Shown in pieces: positions 35,974 through 47,324 of a stretch of 64,000 nucleotides of DNA. A program made the position numbers and the translations under genes. The notes beneath the pieces were generated by a model, which saw only the letters and a program-made list of their open reading frames with translations, was not told the DNA's origin and searched no databases. Every line of letters starts with the position of its first letter. Position 1 is the stretch's first letter. This DNA comes from Actinomucor elegans (lineage: Eukaryota; Mucoromycota; Mucoromycetes; Mucorales; Mucoraceae), in assembly GCA_026027325.1 (NCBI GenBank), contig JAMSLZ010000008.1, positions 124,001-188,000 on the forward strand, in the 5' to 3' direction.

Positions 35974-36750
35974 AGTAAAAAAGCAAGAACTTAATCATAG
36001 CATGCCTTTTTTTTTTTTATCTTCATTGGAGGTTTGAGACATGTCAAGGGTTGTTCATAAGCTATGTCGGTTTCATAGGCTAACGAAATGTTATACAGTA
36101 AGATGCTCAAGGGTGTCAAAAGTTAGACCCTTGATCTGATCTGATACATTGTCATTGGTTTTTTTTTTACTTTTTACTTTTGGTATGTAAATTGGTCATC
36201 ATAGATAAACATTAACAGACTAAAAATATTCATCTGGATGTTCAGCACTCCATTAAAACATGTAATTATCTGATCCAAATGATTAACTAAGGATATAAGC
36301 CTAGTCGTACTGAACATCTAGATAGATGTGGGTAGGTAAAGTACTCAGTTTCCTTCTAAACAAACTCTAATGAAGCATGTTAACAAGGTGGTGTAATATT
36401 TTGAATCTCCGCTATGTTGATTCAGTTTTTGAATAATAAAAAAGCAGATACTCAGAACGTATCAACATTGCTTATGCATTATTCACTCCTTACACACTGG
36501 ACAACGTAAATGCCACGCTATGTTTCTTTTAAAATAATAGTTTCTTTTGTTAAGACGTCATCACTGTTTCTATTTTTTTACTAGCTCTTAGAGAGTAATC
36601 AAAAATAATGGATAAAATTGGTAACGTATGGTGTTGAGCATATCTGACGCGAACCATCCAATCAGATTTACCCTAGCAAACCTCCTCGGATTTAAATAGT
36701 TCGTTATCTACTGTTTTTAGAGCTTCACAGGCAGAACAAAACAATTTAAC
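35974..36750. other. Divergent promoter region
   Basis: 777 nt between the divergently transcribed DPBB-protein gene and the P-TEFb cyclin gene. It holds T-runs (about 36007-36020, 36160-36168) and no open frame worth calling. A CCAAT element (CATCCAATCAG) at about 36655-36665 lies about 90 nt upstream of the cyclin ATG. Confidence 0.5.
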
Positions 36751-37939
36751 ATGAGTCAGGTATCATTATTAACACTGAAAATACAATTTAATTATGAAAC
36801 TTCTAACTCGATCTTACTTATTACATTATAAAAATCCTTCATTTTGATTAACATTCTTTTTTTTTGAAATTTGCCTTAATTGTTAGTGGATTATGACCAA
36901 ACAAGAATGCCGAAATTTGCCATCAATACAAAAAGGCATGAAGTACGAAGATGAGCTGAGATCTCGAATACGCGGTGTTTGTTTAATACAAAGCGTAGGG
37001 TATAGACTAGGACTGTAAGTCTATGTATATTTCATTCGACTTGATAATTGATTCATACAATTCAATAGACCAATACATACAGTGGCTACAGCTTCAACAT
37101 TATTTCACCGTTTCTATACCAGATATTCTTTCTATGATTACAAAACCAGTGTAAAATTAACCATAAACAAGTGACTTTACTTGGCCCGTTAATAACCAAC
37201 GTTCTCTATTATATAGAAAATAGCTCAAGCTTGTGTATTTATAGCGTGTAAAAGTGATGAATCATCTAGAAAGGCGAAAGATATAGCAAAAACATGGTTA
37301 TACAAACCAGATACTGACACTGGAAAGAGAACTGTAAGCTGTTTAATCATTTTAATTGGATTATATTTATTAATACTATCGGTTAGGACAAATTTATAAA
37401 CGATTTATTGTATTATGAACTAATTGTATTAGAAGCAACTTGCTTTGATATGCAAATTGATCATCCTTATTACGAACTATGTGAATTTACAAAAGAAATT
37501 AAAGGTATGTCTTTATAACGCATTTATATACACAACTCGTATTAAGCAGCCTGATAGCACCTAATGACATTGTTCATGCAGCGTTAGCATTCATTAATGA
37601 TAGGTAAGCGAAAGATTCCTTTTTTATAATGAATATATCAAACTTATCTATCTTTAAAAGCTTTCGTTTACCGTTAAGCCTGTGGTATGACCCAAGGTCT
37701 ATCGCAGCTGCAGCACTCTTAATGGCATATAATGGAAAGGACATCCCATTCCCAACAGATTCAAGCACATTATGGGGTCAATATATTGAAGAAAACTCTA
37801 ATCTGTTGTCAGGTAATGGCTTAAAACATTCGTTTTTTTGTTATATTCATAGTGTTATTCTGTCTGTATAGAAATCGCAGGATCAATTATGAAAGTATAT
37901 AAACTATCAAAGGATAATCATAGTAACATGAAAAAATAG
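36751..37939 (+). CDS. P-TEFb-type cyclin (cyclin T/K, Pch1-like)
   Basis: Cyclin partner of the Cdk9/BUR kinase that phosphorylates the RNA polymerase II C-terminal domain and Spt5. 231 aa in eight exons that sum exactly in frame: 36751-36759, 36887-37014, 37069-37150, 37217-37333, 37387-37504, 37582-37603, 37661-37812 and 37872-37939. The N-terminus MSQ|WIMTKQECRNLPSIQKG has the W-I/F-x-T-x-x-x-x-N-x-P-S pattern of cyclin T/K. Box 1 follows with VGYRLGLPIHTVATA and LFHRFYTRYSFYDYKT, then ACVFIACKSDESSRKAKDI and the second fold with YELIVLEATCFDM. The C-terminus after the cyclin box is very short (ends HSNMKK), unlike many orthologues that have a long tail. The first exon is nine nucleotides and exon 6 is 22. 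Earlier ATGs in exon 2 would lose the conserved Trp. Confidence 0.88.
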
Positions 37940-39369
37940 ACAGTATGAAGAGCGAGAAGGATAGACATTTAAGCCTACAATTATATCTACTGATATAGGA
38001 AAAATAAATAGAGTTCCTTTTGTTATAAATGATCCCGTAGCAAAAGTACAATTGATGTCTGAATTTAACGATACCTTTCTTCTGATCTACCGGAATAAAT
38101 GACATTACTTCACATTTGAATAATTGCAAATAAACTTATGCAAGCAGCAATCACTTCTGAACATGAATTGCCGATCAGATAAGATATTTGGCTGACATGG
38201 GAGGTGTTCCAATTCACCAGAACAGCTTGTTATGCTAACCAGGTATACCTAATATTTATGATCGTTGTAGTGTTAGTTTCAAGCTCAACAATTTTTTCTT
38301 TGTATATAAATCTCTCCCCTCCCTCCCTGTCTATTCGTTTAGTATTCCAATTGGCTATCTTGCTTCAGACTATTTTGCTACAACTGTTCTGAATAGACCT
38401 TAATCAATTTTATTTTTTATATCTCTCTGTGTAGCTCTACGTATCATAACTGAAAAGTTCTCCTTCGATCACTAATTCCTTCCAAAGTTTTATCTTTGCA
38501 ACAGAAAAAGATATATATAATATTAGGCGTGGTTATATAGTATGGTTCTAGTCGTTATTTATTGACGATACAATAAAAGTGTCAACCAAAGATGCCAGTG
38601 GATATACTACTAGTAATTTTTGAACTTGAACGGCCGATTAGATACAACATTCAACTAGAATCGGTCTTAAAATCTAATATTTTAGCATATGCGACGCAGT
38701 ATGTGGTCTACAATAATTATCACTGCTTCAAATCTCTGTATAAAGTATCTTTATCCAATTGAGTTCTTTGATTAGTATAAGCCTATGGTTTTATCGAACT
38801 AAAAGTGTGCGGATATGTAAATAAAAAGGGAGCCTGGTCTGACAATATCATCAAAACCTTCGCTTATAACAATTGAGCTTGCCTTTTGATGGTATATATG
38901 ATATTTTAGCAGCATATTATTAATTGTATTATATTTAGAGTACACAAACATGTATTTGACATATTTATATCATATATGTTTATGCTGAAATTTCAATTAC
39001 TATGAAATAACCAAAGATACCTGAAAGCAGTATATATATATATATTAATCCTATCGCGCGTTTTCATTGGTATGTTAATGCAATATTTATATTATTCCAT
39101 GTGTAATCAAATTATGTACCAAATGAAAAAGCCCTACCGTTTTTGGCTGTTTTACTTTACTCAAAGGGTGCCAAAGTAAAATACCAACTGCAGTAAATTT
39201 TTTCTTTATTTCTCAGAAGGCAAATCAGATCGCTTACATTTCAAAAATTGGTTAAATGTCGGAGGTATAAGTGGATTCGTAATACCAATAAAAAAAAGTC
39301 TTTTTTACGCGAGCTGGTTAATTAAGAACGAAACAGAGCGCGTTATCTTTATTGGTGTTTATTCAAGAA
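37940..39369. other. Intergenic region between cyclin and HAP5
   Basis: About 1.4 kb, AT-rich, with short hydrophobic or random frames only. One 30-codon stretch at about 38009-38098 (RVPFVINDPVAKVQ..., plus strand) is open but isolated and not called. The HAP5 promoter should lie in the last 200 nt, where CGCGAGC and GGCTGTTTT motifs occur but no TATA box is obvious. Confidence 0.5.
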
Positions 39370-40357
39370 ATGTCTGCTCAACAACCTGGAGATCAACAGC
39401 ACAGACAGCAATACGTGCAAGTGCCTGCTGAAGCTATGCAACAACAGCAAGTTGCTAACACATTAGCTACAGTGCCTACCGGTGGCATGCCTGCACCCTC
39501 CAGTTCTTACCCTGCTTTTGACTTGGGCAAATTCTGGACCGAACAAATGGAATTAGCTGCTACTTTTGAGTCCGATTTCAAGAACCATCCTTTGCCTTTG
39601 GCCAGAATCAAGAAAGTAATGAAGACTGATCAAGAAGTCAAGGTATGAAATGAAAATTTTTTTATTGTAATCATAACCATTAGAATAACACGCGTTTTCA
39701 ATGAATTTTGTAGATGATTAGTGCTGAAGTAATACATTTGCAACGCGTTTTTAGCTAGTATAACTAATATCTCTGTATATAGGCACCTGTTTTATTTGCA
39801 AAGGGCTGTGAGATATTCATTACCGAGTTAACTAAGCGCGCATGGTAGATAAGAATGATTATATTGATGTGAAGAGAGTCTAATTCGTGATATATCTAAA
39901 GGGTACATGCTGAAGAGAATAAGAGACGCACCTTACAAAGATCAGATATTGCTACAGCCATTTCCAAGACTGATATGTGTGATTTCTTGATTGATATTGT
40001 ACCTAGAGAAGAAGCAGTAAAGAGTCAAAATACTGGCTATGATCAGCAACAGCAACAACAACAGCAACCAGAATATAGTGCTTATTATCCTCAAGGTGCG
40101 GTACCTCAATATGCTCCTCAGGTAATACATTACAACAGATATCATAAGATCTACTGACGCAGATTGACGTATAGCCAATGGATGCTACCTATCCATATTC
40201 TCAATTGACCGCCGAACAAATGCAGCAATATCAGCTTCAACTTCAACAATTTGCTCATCAGCAACAACAACAGCAACAGCAGCAACACGGTTATCCTCAT
40301 GGCGCTGAAGCACCTACTGCTCAACAATCCAATGCTCCCGCTACTAAAACTGAATAA
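39370..40357 (+). CDS. HAP5: CCAAT-binding factor subunit HAP5/NF-YC
   Basis: Histone-fold subunit of the heterotrimeric CCAAT-binding complex (NF-Y/HAP), dimerising with NF-YB/HAP3. 250 aa in five exons that sum in frame: 39370-39642, 39714-39728, 39783-39844, 39902-40121 and 40175-40357. The histone fold (about residues 75-160) reads [63 protein letters not shown] and ends FLIDIVPRE. Exon 2 is only 15 nt and encodes exactly MISAE, five residues that are invariant in the family. Gln-rich activation-type tails flank the domain (QQQQQQQQ near 40046 and 40264). The start at 39370 ([11 protein letters not shown]) follows an in-frame upstream ATG at 39352 that would add six residues. It converges on eIF4A with 95 nt between stop codons. 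Confidence 0.95.
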
Positions 40358-40452
40358 ATAATAAAATATTCATCTTTAAACAGTTCTTTATTCAATCTTT
40401 TTTATTACAAGAAAAAAAAACTAATGGTAGGCAAGCAAGTGTATAATAGAGA

Positions 40453-41834
40453 TTAGATAAGATCAGCAACGTTCATGGGCATTTCATCAATTTGAGTGTT
40501 GTAGAATTGTTCAATATCTCTCATGGTGCGAACATCATCACCAGAAACAAAGTTGATTGCAACACCCTTACGACCGAAACGACCACCACGACCAATTCTG
40601 TGAATATAGTTTTCACGGTTAGAAGGTAAATCGTAGTTAATAACCAAAGAAACTTGTTGAACATCGATACCACGAGCTAACAAATCAGTGGTAATCAAAA
40701 CACGAGAAGAACCAGAACGGAATTCCTTCATGATAACATCACGTTGAGCTTGATCCATATCACCGTGCATAGCAGAAACAGTGAATTCACGAGCTTGGAG
40801 CTTATCAGTCAACCAATCAACCTTTCTACGGGTGTTACAGAAAATAACGGCTTGGGTGATAGTGACAGTTTCGTATAAATCACACAAAGTATCTAATTTC
40901 CATTCTTCCTTATCAACAGCAATATAGAATTGCTTGATACCTTCCAAGGTCAATTCATCACGCTTTACGAGAATACGAATAGGATCTCTCATGAACTTCT
41001 TGGTGACTTCCAAAACTTCGGCAGGCATGGTAGCAGAAAGAAGAACAACTTGAGTAGTTTCAGGCATCAATTGGAAAACATCGTAGATTTGATCCTTGAA
41101 ACCACGAGACAACATCTCATCAGCTTCATCCAAAACAAACATCTTCATGTGCTTGGTGTTGAAAGCACGTCTGTTTTGGATCATATCGTAAACACGACCA
41201 GGTGTACCAACGACTACTTGAACACCGGATTGAAGAGTAGCGATATCTTCACGGATGTTGGTACCACCAATACAAGCATGACTCTTGATACCCATGAAAT
41301 CACCAAGGGCCAATACAACCTTTTGGATTTGGAGAGCCAATTCTCTGGTAGGAGCAAGGATCAAAGCTTGAGGTTCCTTGAGCTCAACATCAATGGATTG
41401 AAGAACAGAGATGGAGAAAGTGGCAGTTTTACCAGTACCAGATTGAGCTTGAGCAATCACATCATGACCTTTGATAACGGGCATGATAGCACGTTGTTGA
41501 ATAGCAGAAGGTCTCTCGAAACTATACTGCGGATTAGTTACTGTTTACTGTTTCTCGGTCCAACTTACCCGTAAGCATAAACACCACGAAGAAGTTCGGG
41601 CTTGAGGTTCATGTTATCGAAGTTATCAACGACTTCATCCCAGTTGGACTAATCAGATTTGAAAAATGTTAAAAAAATTTTCTCGAAAATTTTTTTTTTC
41701 TTTAGCTTCTACCAACCTCGATCTCGTTGTCTTGGATTTCTTGCAAAGGTTCGTTACTGAGATCAGGGTACAAATAGTTAGTTCCTGTATGTTACAATGC
41801 GATTCCATATTTAATGTCAAATCTTTTACCTCAT
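40453..41834 (-). CDS. eIF4A: Translation initiation factor eIF4A (DEAD-box RNA helicase)
   Basis: ATP-dependent RNA helicase of the eIF4F complex, unwinding 5' UTRs for ribosome scanning. 397 aa, exactly the family size. Four exons sum in frame: 41830-41834 (ATGAG), 41717-41756, 41569-41648 and 40453-41521. Joined, the start reads [28 protein letters not shown]. The motifs are Q motif [21 protein letters not shown], Ia PTRELA, Ib [47 protein letters not shown] and [15 protein letters not shown], ending NVADLI. The five-base first exon is required because other joins meet stop codons. Codon use is strongly biased, as in RPS15, fitting high expression. A 214-codon antisense frame (40930-41574) is a by-product of that bias. 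Confidence 0.97.
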
Positions 41835-41961
41835 GATGGAATAATATGATTAAAGAAAGAGAAAGAAGAAAAAAAAATTTCGAAAAAAATAGTCAAGGGG
41901 TTTAGAATCTGCAAATAGTACGTCACGTTTTAAGCCTTCGGTTTTTGGGCTTCAGCTTGTT

Positions 41962-42906
41962 TTATTTTGAGTTAGTGGGCTTTGCTATGATATAGCAAGT
42001 GGTGCCTAGATGCCATCGTGACACTTGAACCACTTCCAACTTTTCTTTCACACGTTCATCGTCAAACAAGCCCATAATATCTCTATTCCACCAGCAGCCC
42101 CATTGTTTGACATGCTTATCTACGTTGGTATCTAAAAGTCTATTCAACCAATCATAATGAGAGCGACCATGTTCCAGTAGTAACACCCGGGATTCCTCTG
42201 ATTTACATGAATCAGCCAACTGTACCAAGGCTTCTACAGGATCGCCGCAGGAACAGAGTCCAAATGTGTCGACAATTGTGTCGTACTTTTTGTTTTTCAC
42301 TTCTTCTACACTTGTAGTCTCGAAGAATGCTTGATGAAACTTGTCTTTATATGAATGAAGGAACTTTTCCCGAGCTTCATTCAACATAGGCTCGTGACGA
42401 TCTGTAAAAGTGGCCGATTTGATCTGATCTGGCTTGTAATAATCGAAATTACGTCCTGTACCCGTTGATACTTCCAATACATCACCCTATTCGATATCTA
42501 CTGTTAAGTACTGTATCTACCCAAGCTTTTGTTTGTATATCACCTTTGCTTTGCTAATCAACCAACGTCTCAAAAGCCCTACACCCATGACTATCTCATC
42601 CCAACCAATTTCTGAATCATACTTTTTGGCTACTGCTTCCCAAACGTCTGAAGTGTCAAAACTGCTGGGTGTAATAGAAGGGTCTTCTGTCTTGCCTGCA
42701 ACGATATCTACTGTATCATTCTTGCTTTTAAATACCAGCATACTGACATAAGTTGCTGACAAGTAAAGAAAAGTGCCTCCAATGAGGATCGGTCCCAACT
42801 TGGGTTTCGATTTGGGTGGTGGAGGAGGTGGTGGTGGGGTATAAATAGGCTTATATTTCAGTCCTCCCGAGGCTGGTACCCTGTTAAATGCTTTTCTTGT
42901 TGACAT
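41962..42906 (-). CDS. OMS1: Mitochondrial methyltransferase-like protein OMS1
   Basis: Class I SAM-dependent methyltransferase-like protein resembling yeast Oms1, an inner-mitochondrial-membrane protein linked to respiratory-complex biogenesis. 295 aa, two exons: 42544-42906 and 41962-42486, intron 57 nt. The start at 42906 (MSTRKAFNRV) gives a basic N-terminus followed by a poly-Pro run (PPPPPPPP) and one transmembrane helix (LGPILIGGTFLYLSATYVSMLV, about residues 37-58). The methyltransferase fold begins DVLEVSTGTGRNFDYY (motif I), then TFTDRHEPMLNEA and YDTIVDTFGLCSCGDP (post-I region), with LLEHGRSHYDWLN near the C-terminal part. A longer start at 42936 is possible but less likely. It lies head-to-tail upstream of eIF4A (127 nt gap). 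Confidence 0.85.
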
Positions 42907-43631
42907 TAGTAAAATGGAAAGAAAAACGGTAAACACCCTTGTGCATGCCTTGCTTTTCAGTTGGAAATCAACCGGAACTTATACCTAGTCATCTTAAGAG
43001 GTGATTGAAATGCATGTACTATTTGTGATTGGTTAGCAAGAGTCTGTCCATCTCACAATGTCATCTATATCGATCTTGGGAAGTCAACAAAGGACCATAC
43101 ACTCTTTCTGATGCATAGGTTGAGTATAGGTTCAGTCTTTATGTGTGGCAGAAGAAATAGTATACATGATATATTCTTGATACATGGTGTGTAAATAACA
43201 TTGATCTCAAGCAAACCATGCTTCTATCGTGAACAGCGGGTGTAATTTATTATGTTAATATCTTAAGCACTCTTAATGACGGCAAAAAAAAAAAAAAAAA
43301 AAAAAAAAAACTGAGCTTGTCATCCCATTAAAAAAGAATAAATAAAATCACTACACCTGATAAGTAGGAATTGTTTGAAAGAAAATAGTGGATGTAGTGA
43401 CAGTTCACGACTAGATATTGTATGTAATAAATGCTCCACACTCAAAATGGATTAGTGCATCTGTTTAACCTTAACCTCGGTTATCCGTCTCGATTACTTC
43501 CATTCTCGGAGAGTAGGCACTCTTTTTGCCATGTCTGTTATTATACTACATTTATTAATTGTTAATTGATAAACAGAAACGAAAGCAACTAAAAGTACAG
43601 GAGATAGAAATACAAATCAAAAATATCGGTT
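42907..43631. other. Intergenic region between OMS1 and the sugar transporter
   Basis: About 720 nt without a gene. The conspicuous element is an A-run of about 27 nt near 43284-43311. The OMS1 promoter lies at the left end and the transporter 3' end at the right. Confidence 0.55.
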
Positions 43632-45104
43632 TTAGTGACGTTCAAGGCTCCTAACGATATCTTCAACCGAGCGACCTTTGGTTTCTGGAAGCTTGAAATA
43701 AGCAAATATAGCAGAAATAGCAGCCACTACAGCAAAAATGGCAAACGAGTAACCCTTGATACTAGCAAAAATAATAGGGAAGCATTGGCCAATCAAGAAA
43801 TTCATACCCCAGTTAGTTGCAGTAGCAACGGCACCAACAGCTGAAGAGGCATACACAGGTGTAAGTTCAGAGGTGAGCATCCAAGGAATAGGTCCAACGC
43901 CAATAGCAAAAGAAATCACGTAACCAAACACAGATACCACTAAAAGAGATCCAATATTATAAACATAGCCAATGATCAGTAGTACTGAAAAGATACAAGC
44001 ACCAATTTCGGCAATCAAAAGTAAAGGGCGTCGACCCATACGATCAATCAAGATTAAGGAAAAAATAGTAGCGACAAAGTTTACAACGGTGGTAAGAATT
44101 GCCATGTACTTGGACATATCAGGACTGAAAGTCATGTTGAAAATAGTAGTAGAGTAATACATGACAGCGCCCATACCGATTAACTGTTGGGTGGCGTGAA
44201 GAGAAATAATACAGAAGGCGATACGACGGATAAGTGGATCTATGAAAATTTGGACCATGTTCATTGGCTTCCGCGCCCCTTCATTAACAGAATCAAGAGA
44301 ATCATATTCAACGTCTTTCTTGGCTTTATCAAAATCTAAAGCTCCAATGATAGCACGAGCCGCAAAAGCACCAAGTTGACCCTCGCACATGCCATAGAAT
44401 TCTTTATTAATGTTAGTATTGGGACGGAGACGTTGGAGATTCTCTCTAGCTTCTTCAATACGGTTTTGAGAGATGAGATAGCGAGGAGATTCGGCGCAAC
44501 CAGCCATCAAGAAGAATTGAGCTGTAGCGGGAATAGCGACGATGGCAAAATTGATTCTCCAAAGAGGAACATAGGCAAGAGGAAGGCCAACAACAGAGGC
44601 AAGCAAGATACCGATGACAATTGCAAATTGATTACAAGTACCCATAGTACCACGCGCTTTGATAGTAGAAATTTCACCAACATAAGTTGGAATGACAAGG
44701 GAGCCTAGACCACAAGAGATTCCACAAAACAAACGCCCAGTAATGAACATGGCAGTAGAGACAGAGACAGAAATCAAAATGGCGCCAATAATCCAACCTA
44801 TATTGTTAAAAATAATGGTCTTTTTGCGACCAAATTTTGTCTGGATAGTGCCACCAAATAGACCACCAATTAAACCGCCAAGGCAGAACGAAGCAACAGC
44901 AAAACCCCAAAGCGCGTTATCCATGGGGAGGCAGTCAGGGAAGATTTTGCTTGCAATATATTCAGCTCCATTTTTGCAAGCATGTGTAACTTCACCAGGA
45001 ACATTCGCAGATCCAATAACCCAACCGTTACTTAAAGATCCAAGACATGCAATGATGACACAGTAAACCATGTATCCTGGCGATTGAAGGTCAACAGAAT
45101 CCAT
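43632..45104 (-). CDS. MFS sugar transporter (SP family)
   Basis: Intronless, 490 aa, twelve predicted membrane helices; sugar porter family, most likely hexose/proton symport or facilitated uptake at the plasma membrane. Signatures: KFGRKKT after TM2 (residues 90-96), GRLFCGISCGLGSLVIPTYV (123-142), PLWRINF (180-186), AESPRYLISQN (204-214), QQLIGMGAVMYYSTTIF in TM7 (about 308-324), DRMGRRPLL (about 355-363) and the terminal PETKGRSVEDI (473-483). The extracellular loop 1 has Cys43 and Cys58, a possible disulfide as in several fungal hexose transporters. Substrate cannot be read from sequence; glucose-type transport is inferred from the QQxxG-type TM7. A TA-rich promoter element lies at about 45157-45173, some 55-70 nt upstream. 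Confidence 0.93.
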   Translation of the reverse strand: MDSVDLQSPGYMVYCVIIACLGSLSNGWVIGSANVPGEVTHACKNGAEYIASKIFPDCLPMDNALWGFAVASFCLGGLIGGLFGGTIQTKFGRKKTIIFNNIGWIIGAILISVSVSTAMFITGRLFCGISCGLGSLVIPTYVGEISTIKARGTMGTCNQFAIVIGILLASVVGLPLAYVPLWRINFAIVAIPATAQFFLMAGCAESPRYLISQNRIEEARENLQRLRPNTNINKEFYGMCEGQLGAFAARAIIGALDFDKAKKDVEYDSLDSVNEGARKPMNMVQIFIDPLIRRIAFCIISLHATQQLIGMGAVMYYSTTIFNMTFSPDMSKYMAILTTVVNFVATIFSLILIDRMGRRPLLLIAEIGACIFSVLLIIGYVYNIGSLLVVSVFGYVISFAIGVGPIPWMLTSELTPVYASSAVGAVATATNWGMNFLIGQCFPIIFASIKGYSFAIFAVVAAISAIFAYFKLPETKGRSVEDIVRSLERH

Positions 45105-47324
45105 TTTATAAACTGTATACGAATGGAAGGATCTAGTAAATTTGTAGTATAAAGTGTATATATAATATAAAAGAAGGGAGATAAAGCTGGAATTTACTTC
45201 CGTAAAGCGGTTTTATATATACATATTAATTTCCCTCTGCCATACCGCGTATCCAGCATATTTAAACAGAGCGCTCATCAGCAAGACGCTTTAGTAGATA
45301 TCATTAAACAGCATACATTAATGAACGAATTAAGTTTGAGCTCAAATCAAGATTTTGCCCTGACTGCAATATCTTATACCATTTCTATCACATGGTACTA
45401 TTCCCAAGGTTAAAAAAAGGCTCTTATACCAAATACTCAGTAATGTATATCTACACAAGCTAATAGATAAAGTGTATTGTATTTCTAATACCATTGTCTA
45501 TTTTGAGAAAATACAAGGAGAACAAGAATGTATATGCGTACCATACCAAGTTTCGTTATTTCAAATGAAACTTTCGATCTGCATCCTGGACTTTTTTATC
45601 CGTGTTTCCTTTTCCTTTTACAAATAATAATCCCAGAATCCACCAGGTTTTGAATACACGTTGCTTGATTAGACATAATAACTTTGCTGACCATAAAGAA
45701 CAAGGCCCAAAATAGAGGTTATAGATATATAAAAAAAAAATTTAACGCAGAAGCACGATGATGACAGGATTAACATTGATGTTCATGCTCTTGTAGGGCT
45801 ATAATGTTTTACTGCCATTTAGGCAGTTTGATTTGGATTTGATCTGTATAGAGAAGTCAGTAATATTAGCCTATTGTATCAAAAAATTCAAGACGTTGAG
45901 TTTTTTTCGGGTTAGCAAATCAGTAGGTATTCACTCAATGTCTTTACCGTGGTTCATATTTCAAGTAGACAGCTTACACATTATTTGATTGTAAATAGAA
46001 CCTAGAATAATACACATTTTGAGTACTCATATTTGATCTGACAGAAAAGAACTATGGCAGATATACTTTGATAATATATATATATATATATAATGGAACA
46101 TTTGTGAATTTCCATGTACTTTTTAATGCTAGAAACTATTAATACACTGCGTATCCAGCATCTTCATGCAAAAAGGTATCCCTAAATTCTGCATTTTAAG
46201 CAGGGATTAATATCTAAAAATGTAAATAAAATCATTAATGCGTACACTTGTGAGGGTACACTGAATAGTCTTCATAGTCTCAAGTTTGTTATATACCGTA
46301 TTAGATTAGCTGTAATCTCATTTCGGCTTACGACGCATTCTTTACGAAGGCCTAGTTTCTTTATAATCAGCTGTAATAGCTGACCCAGTCATACATTACA
46401 CTTTATATAACTGCATGCACCAGAAGCAGTTATAAGCCGCGACTCTTAATCTTGACGAGCTCCTGCAGATTAAACATGCAGTAATTATGGTCCTCTATTT
46501 GAATCTAAAGCTTTCTATTCCGGCCAATGTAGTTATAGAAGGGTAACTTATTCGTTCTTTATTACGTCAAGTAAGGTTAAAGTAAGATATAATTGACTGG
46601 TGGGCGGTTTTTCGCGCTGAACAGTGTGAAGGGATATTTTGCGCACATACGCAATGTACACTCAAAATGTACCTTGTGCAAACACCAACATAGGGCCCTA
46701 TGCGAGCATATGGAAGCATAATGTTATCTACTAGGTAATACGTAATGAGAATTATTAAATACCACCTATTCCACTATCCCCCATTTTGCCTATTTGATCC
46801 AGGTTCACAGTAAACTTTAATCAAATTGATCACGTAGTTTTCGAATTTGAAATGTCGTTTATTTGAAGCTTTGCCGTACATAAATTTGGAAAGGTCCAAA
46901 ACACTGGTTTGCACAAAAACCTCTAGAGTGAGAAATACGTTGGAATTCTCTCCTTTTTATACATCAAACACCATTACGCTACCTGCGGGTCTGTCCTTTG
47001 TAAAAAAAAAAAAAAATGGAATGAACAAATACTTTTATATATATATATAAAACTCTGCCAACTCCATATAAACTTTGTATTGATAAAGTTTGTATAGGAT
47101 TACACTGAGAATTGGATAATGTAAATATTATAGTGTGTTTTATATTCAATGTGCAAAGTATGTGATCTTGATTTAAGTGTACACCAAGTACTGAAGCTTA
47201 CTGCGCCAGGAAAGTCATTGATCTGAGACGGTTACACCGAGCCTTTGTCAAACCTCGGCTTTCGAGTTCGGGATTCTCGCGTTGTCGTCTCTTGAAAAGC
47301 TTTTCCTTTCTCTTCCATTTAGAC
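45105..47324. other. Intergenic region between transporter and SRS2
   Basis: About 2.2 kb, AT-rich, between two divergently transcribed genes. Only short frames without recognisable features are present. Elements seen are TA tracts near 46074-46092 and 47038-47050, an A-run near 47001-47014, and, just before SRS2, two small GC-containing inverted repeats (CCGAG...CTCGG at about 47238-47259; CGAG...CTCG at about 47264-47280). No gene seen. Confidence 0.6.

Noticed and set aside
40930..41574. 214-codon plus-strand open frame opposite eIF4A
   Set aside because: Antisense frame caused by strong codon bias in eIF4A; it also spans an eIF4A intron without conserved features.
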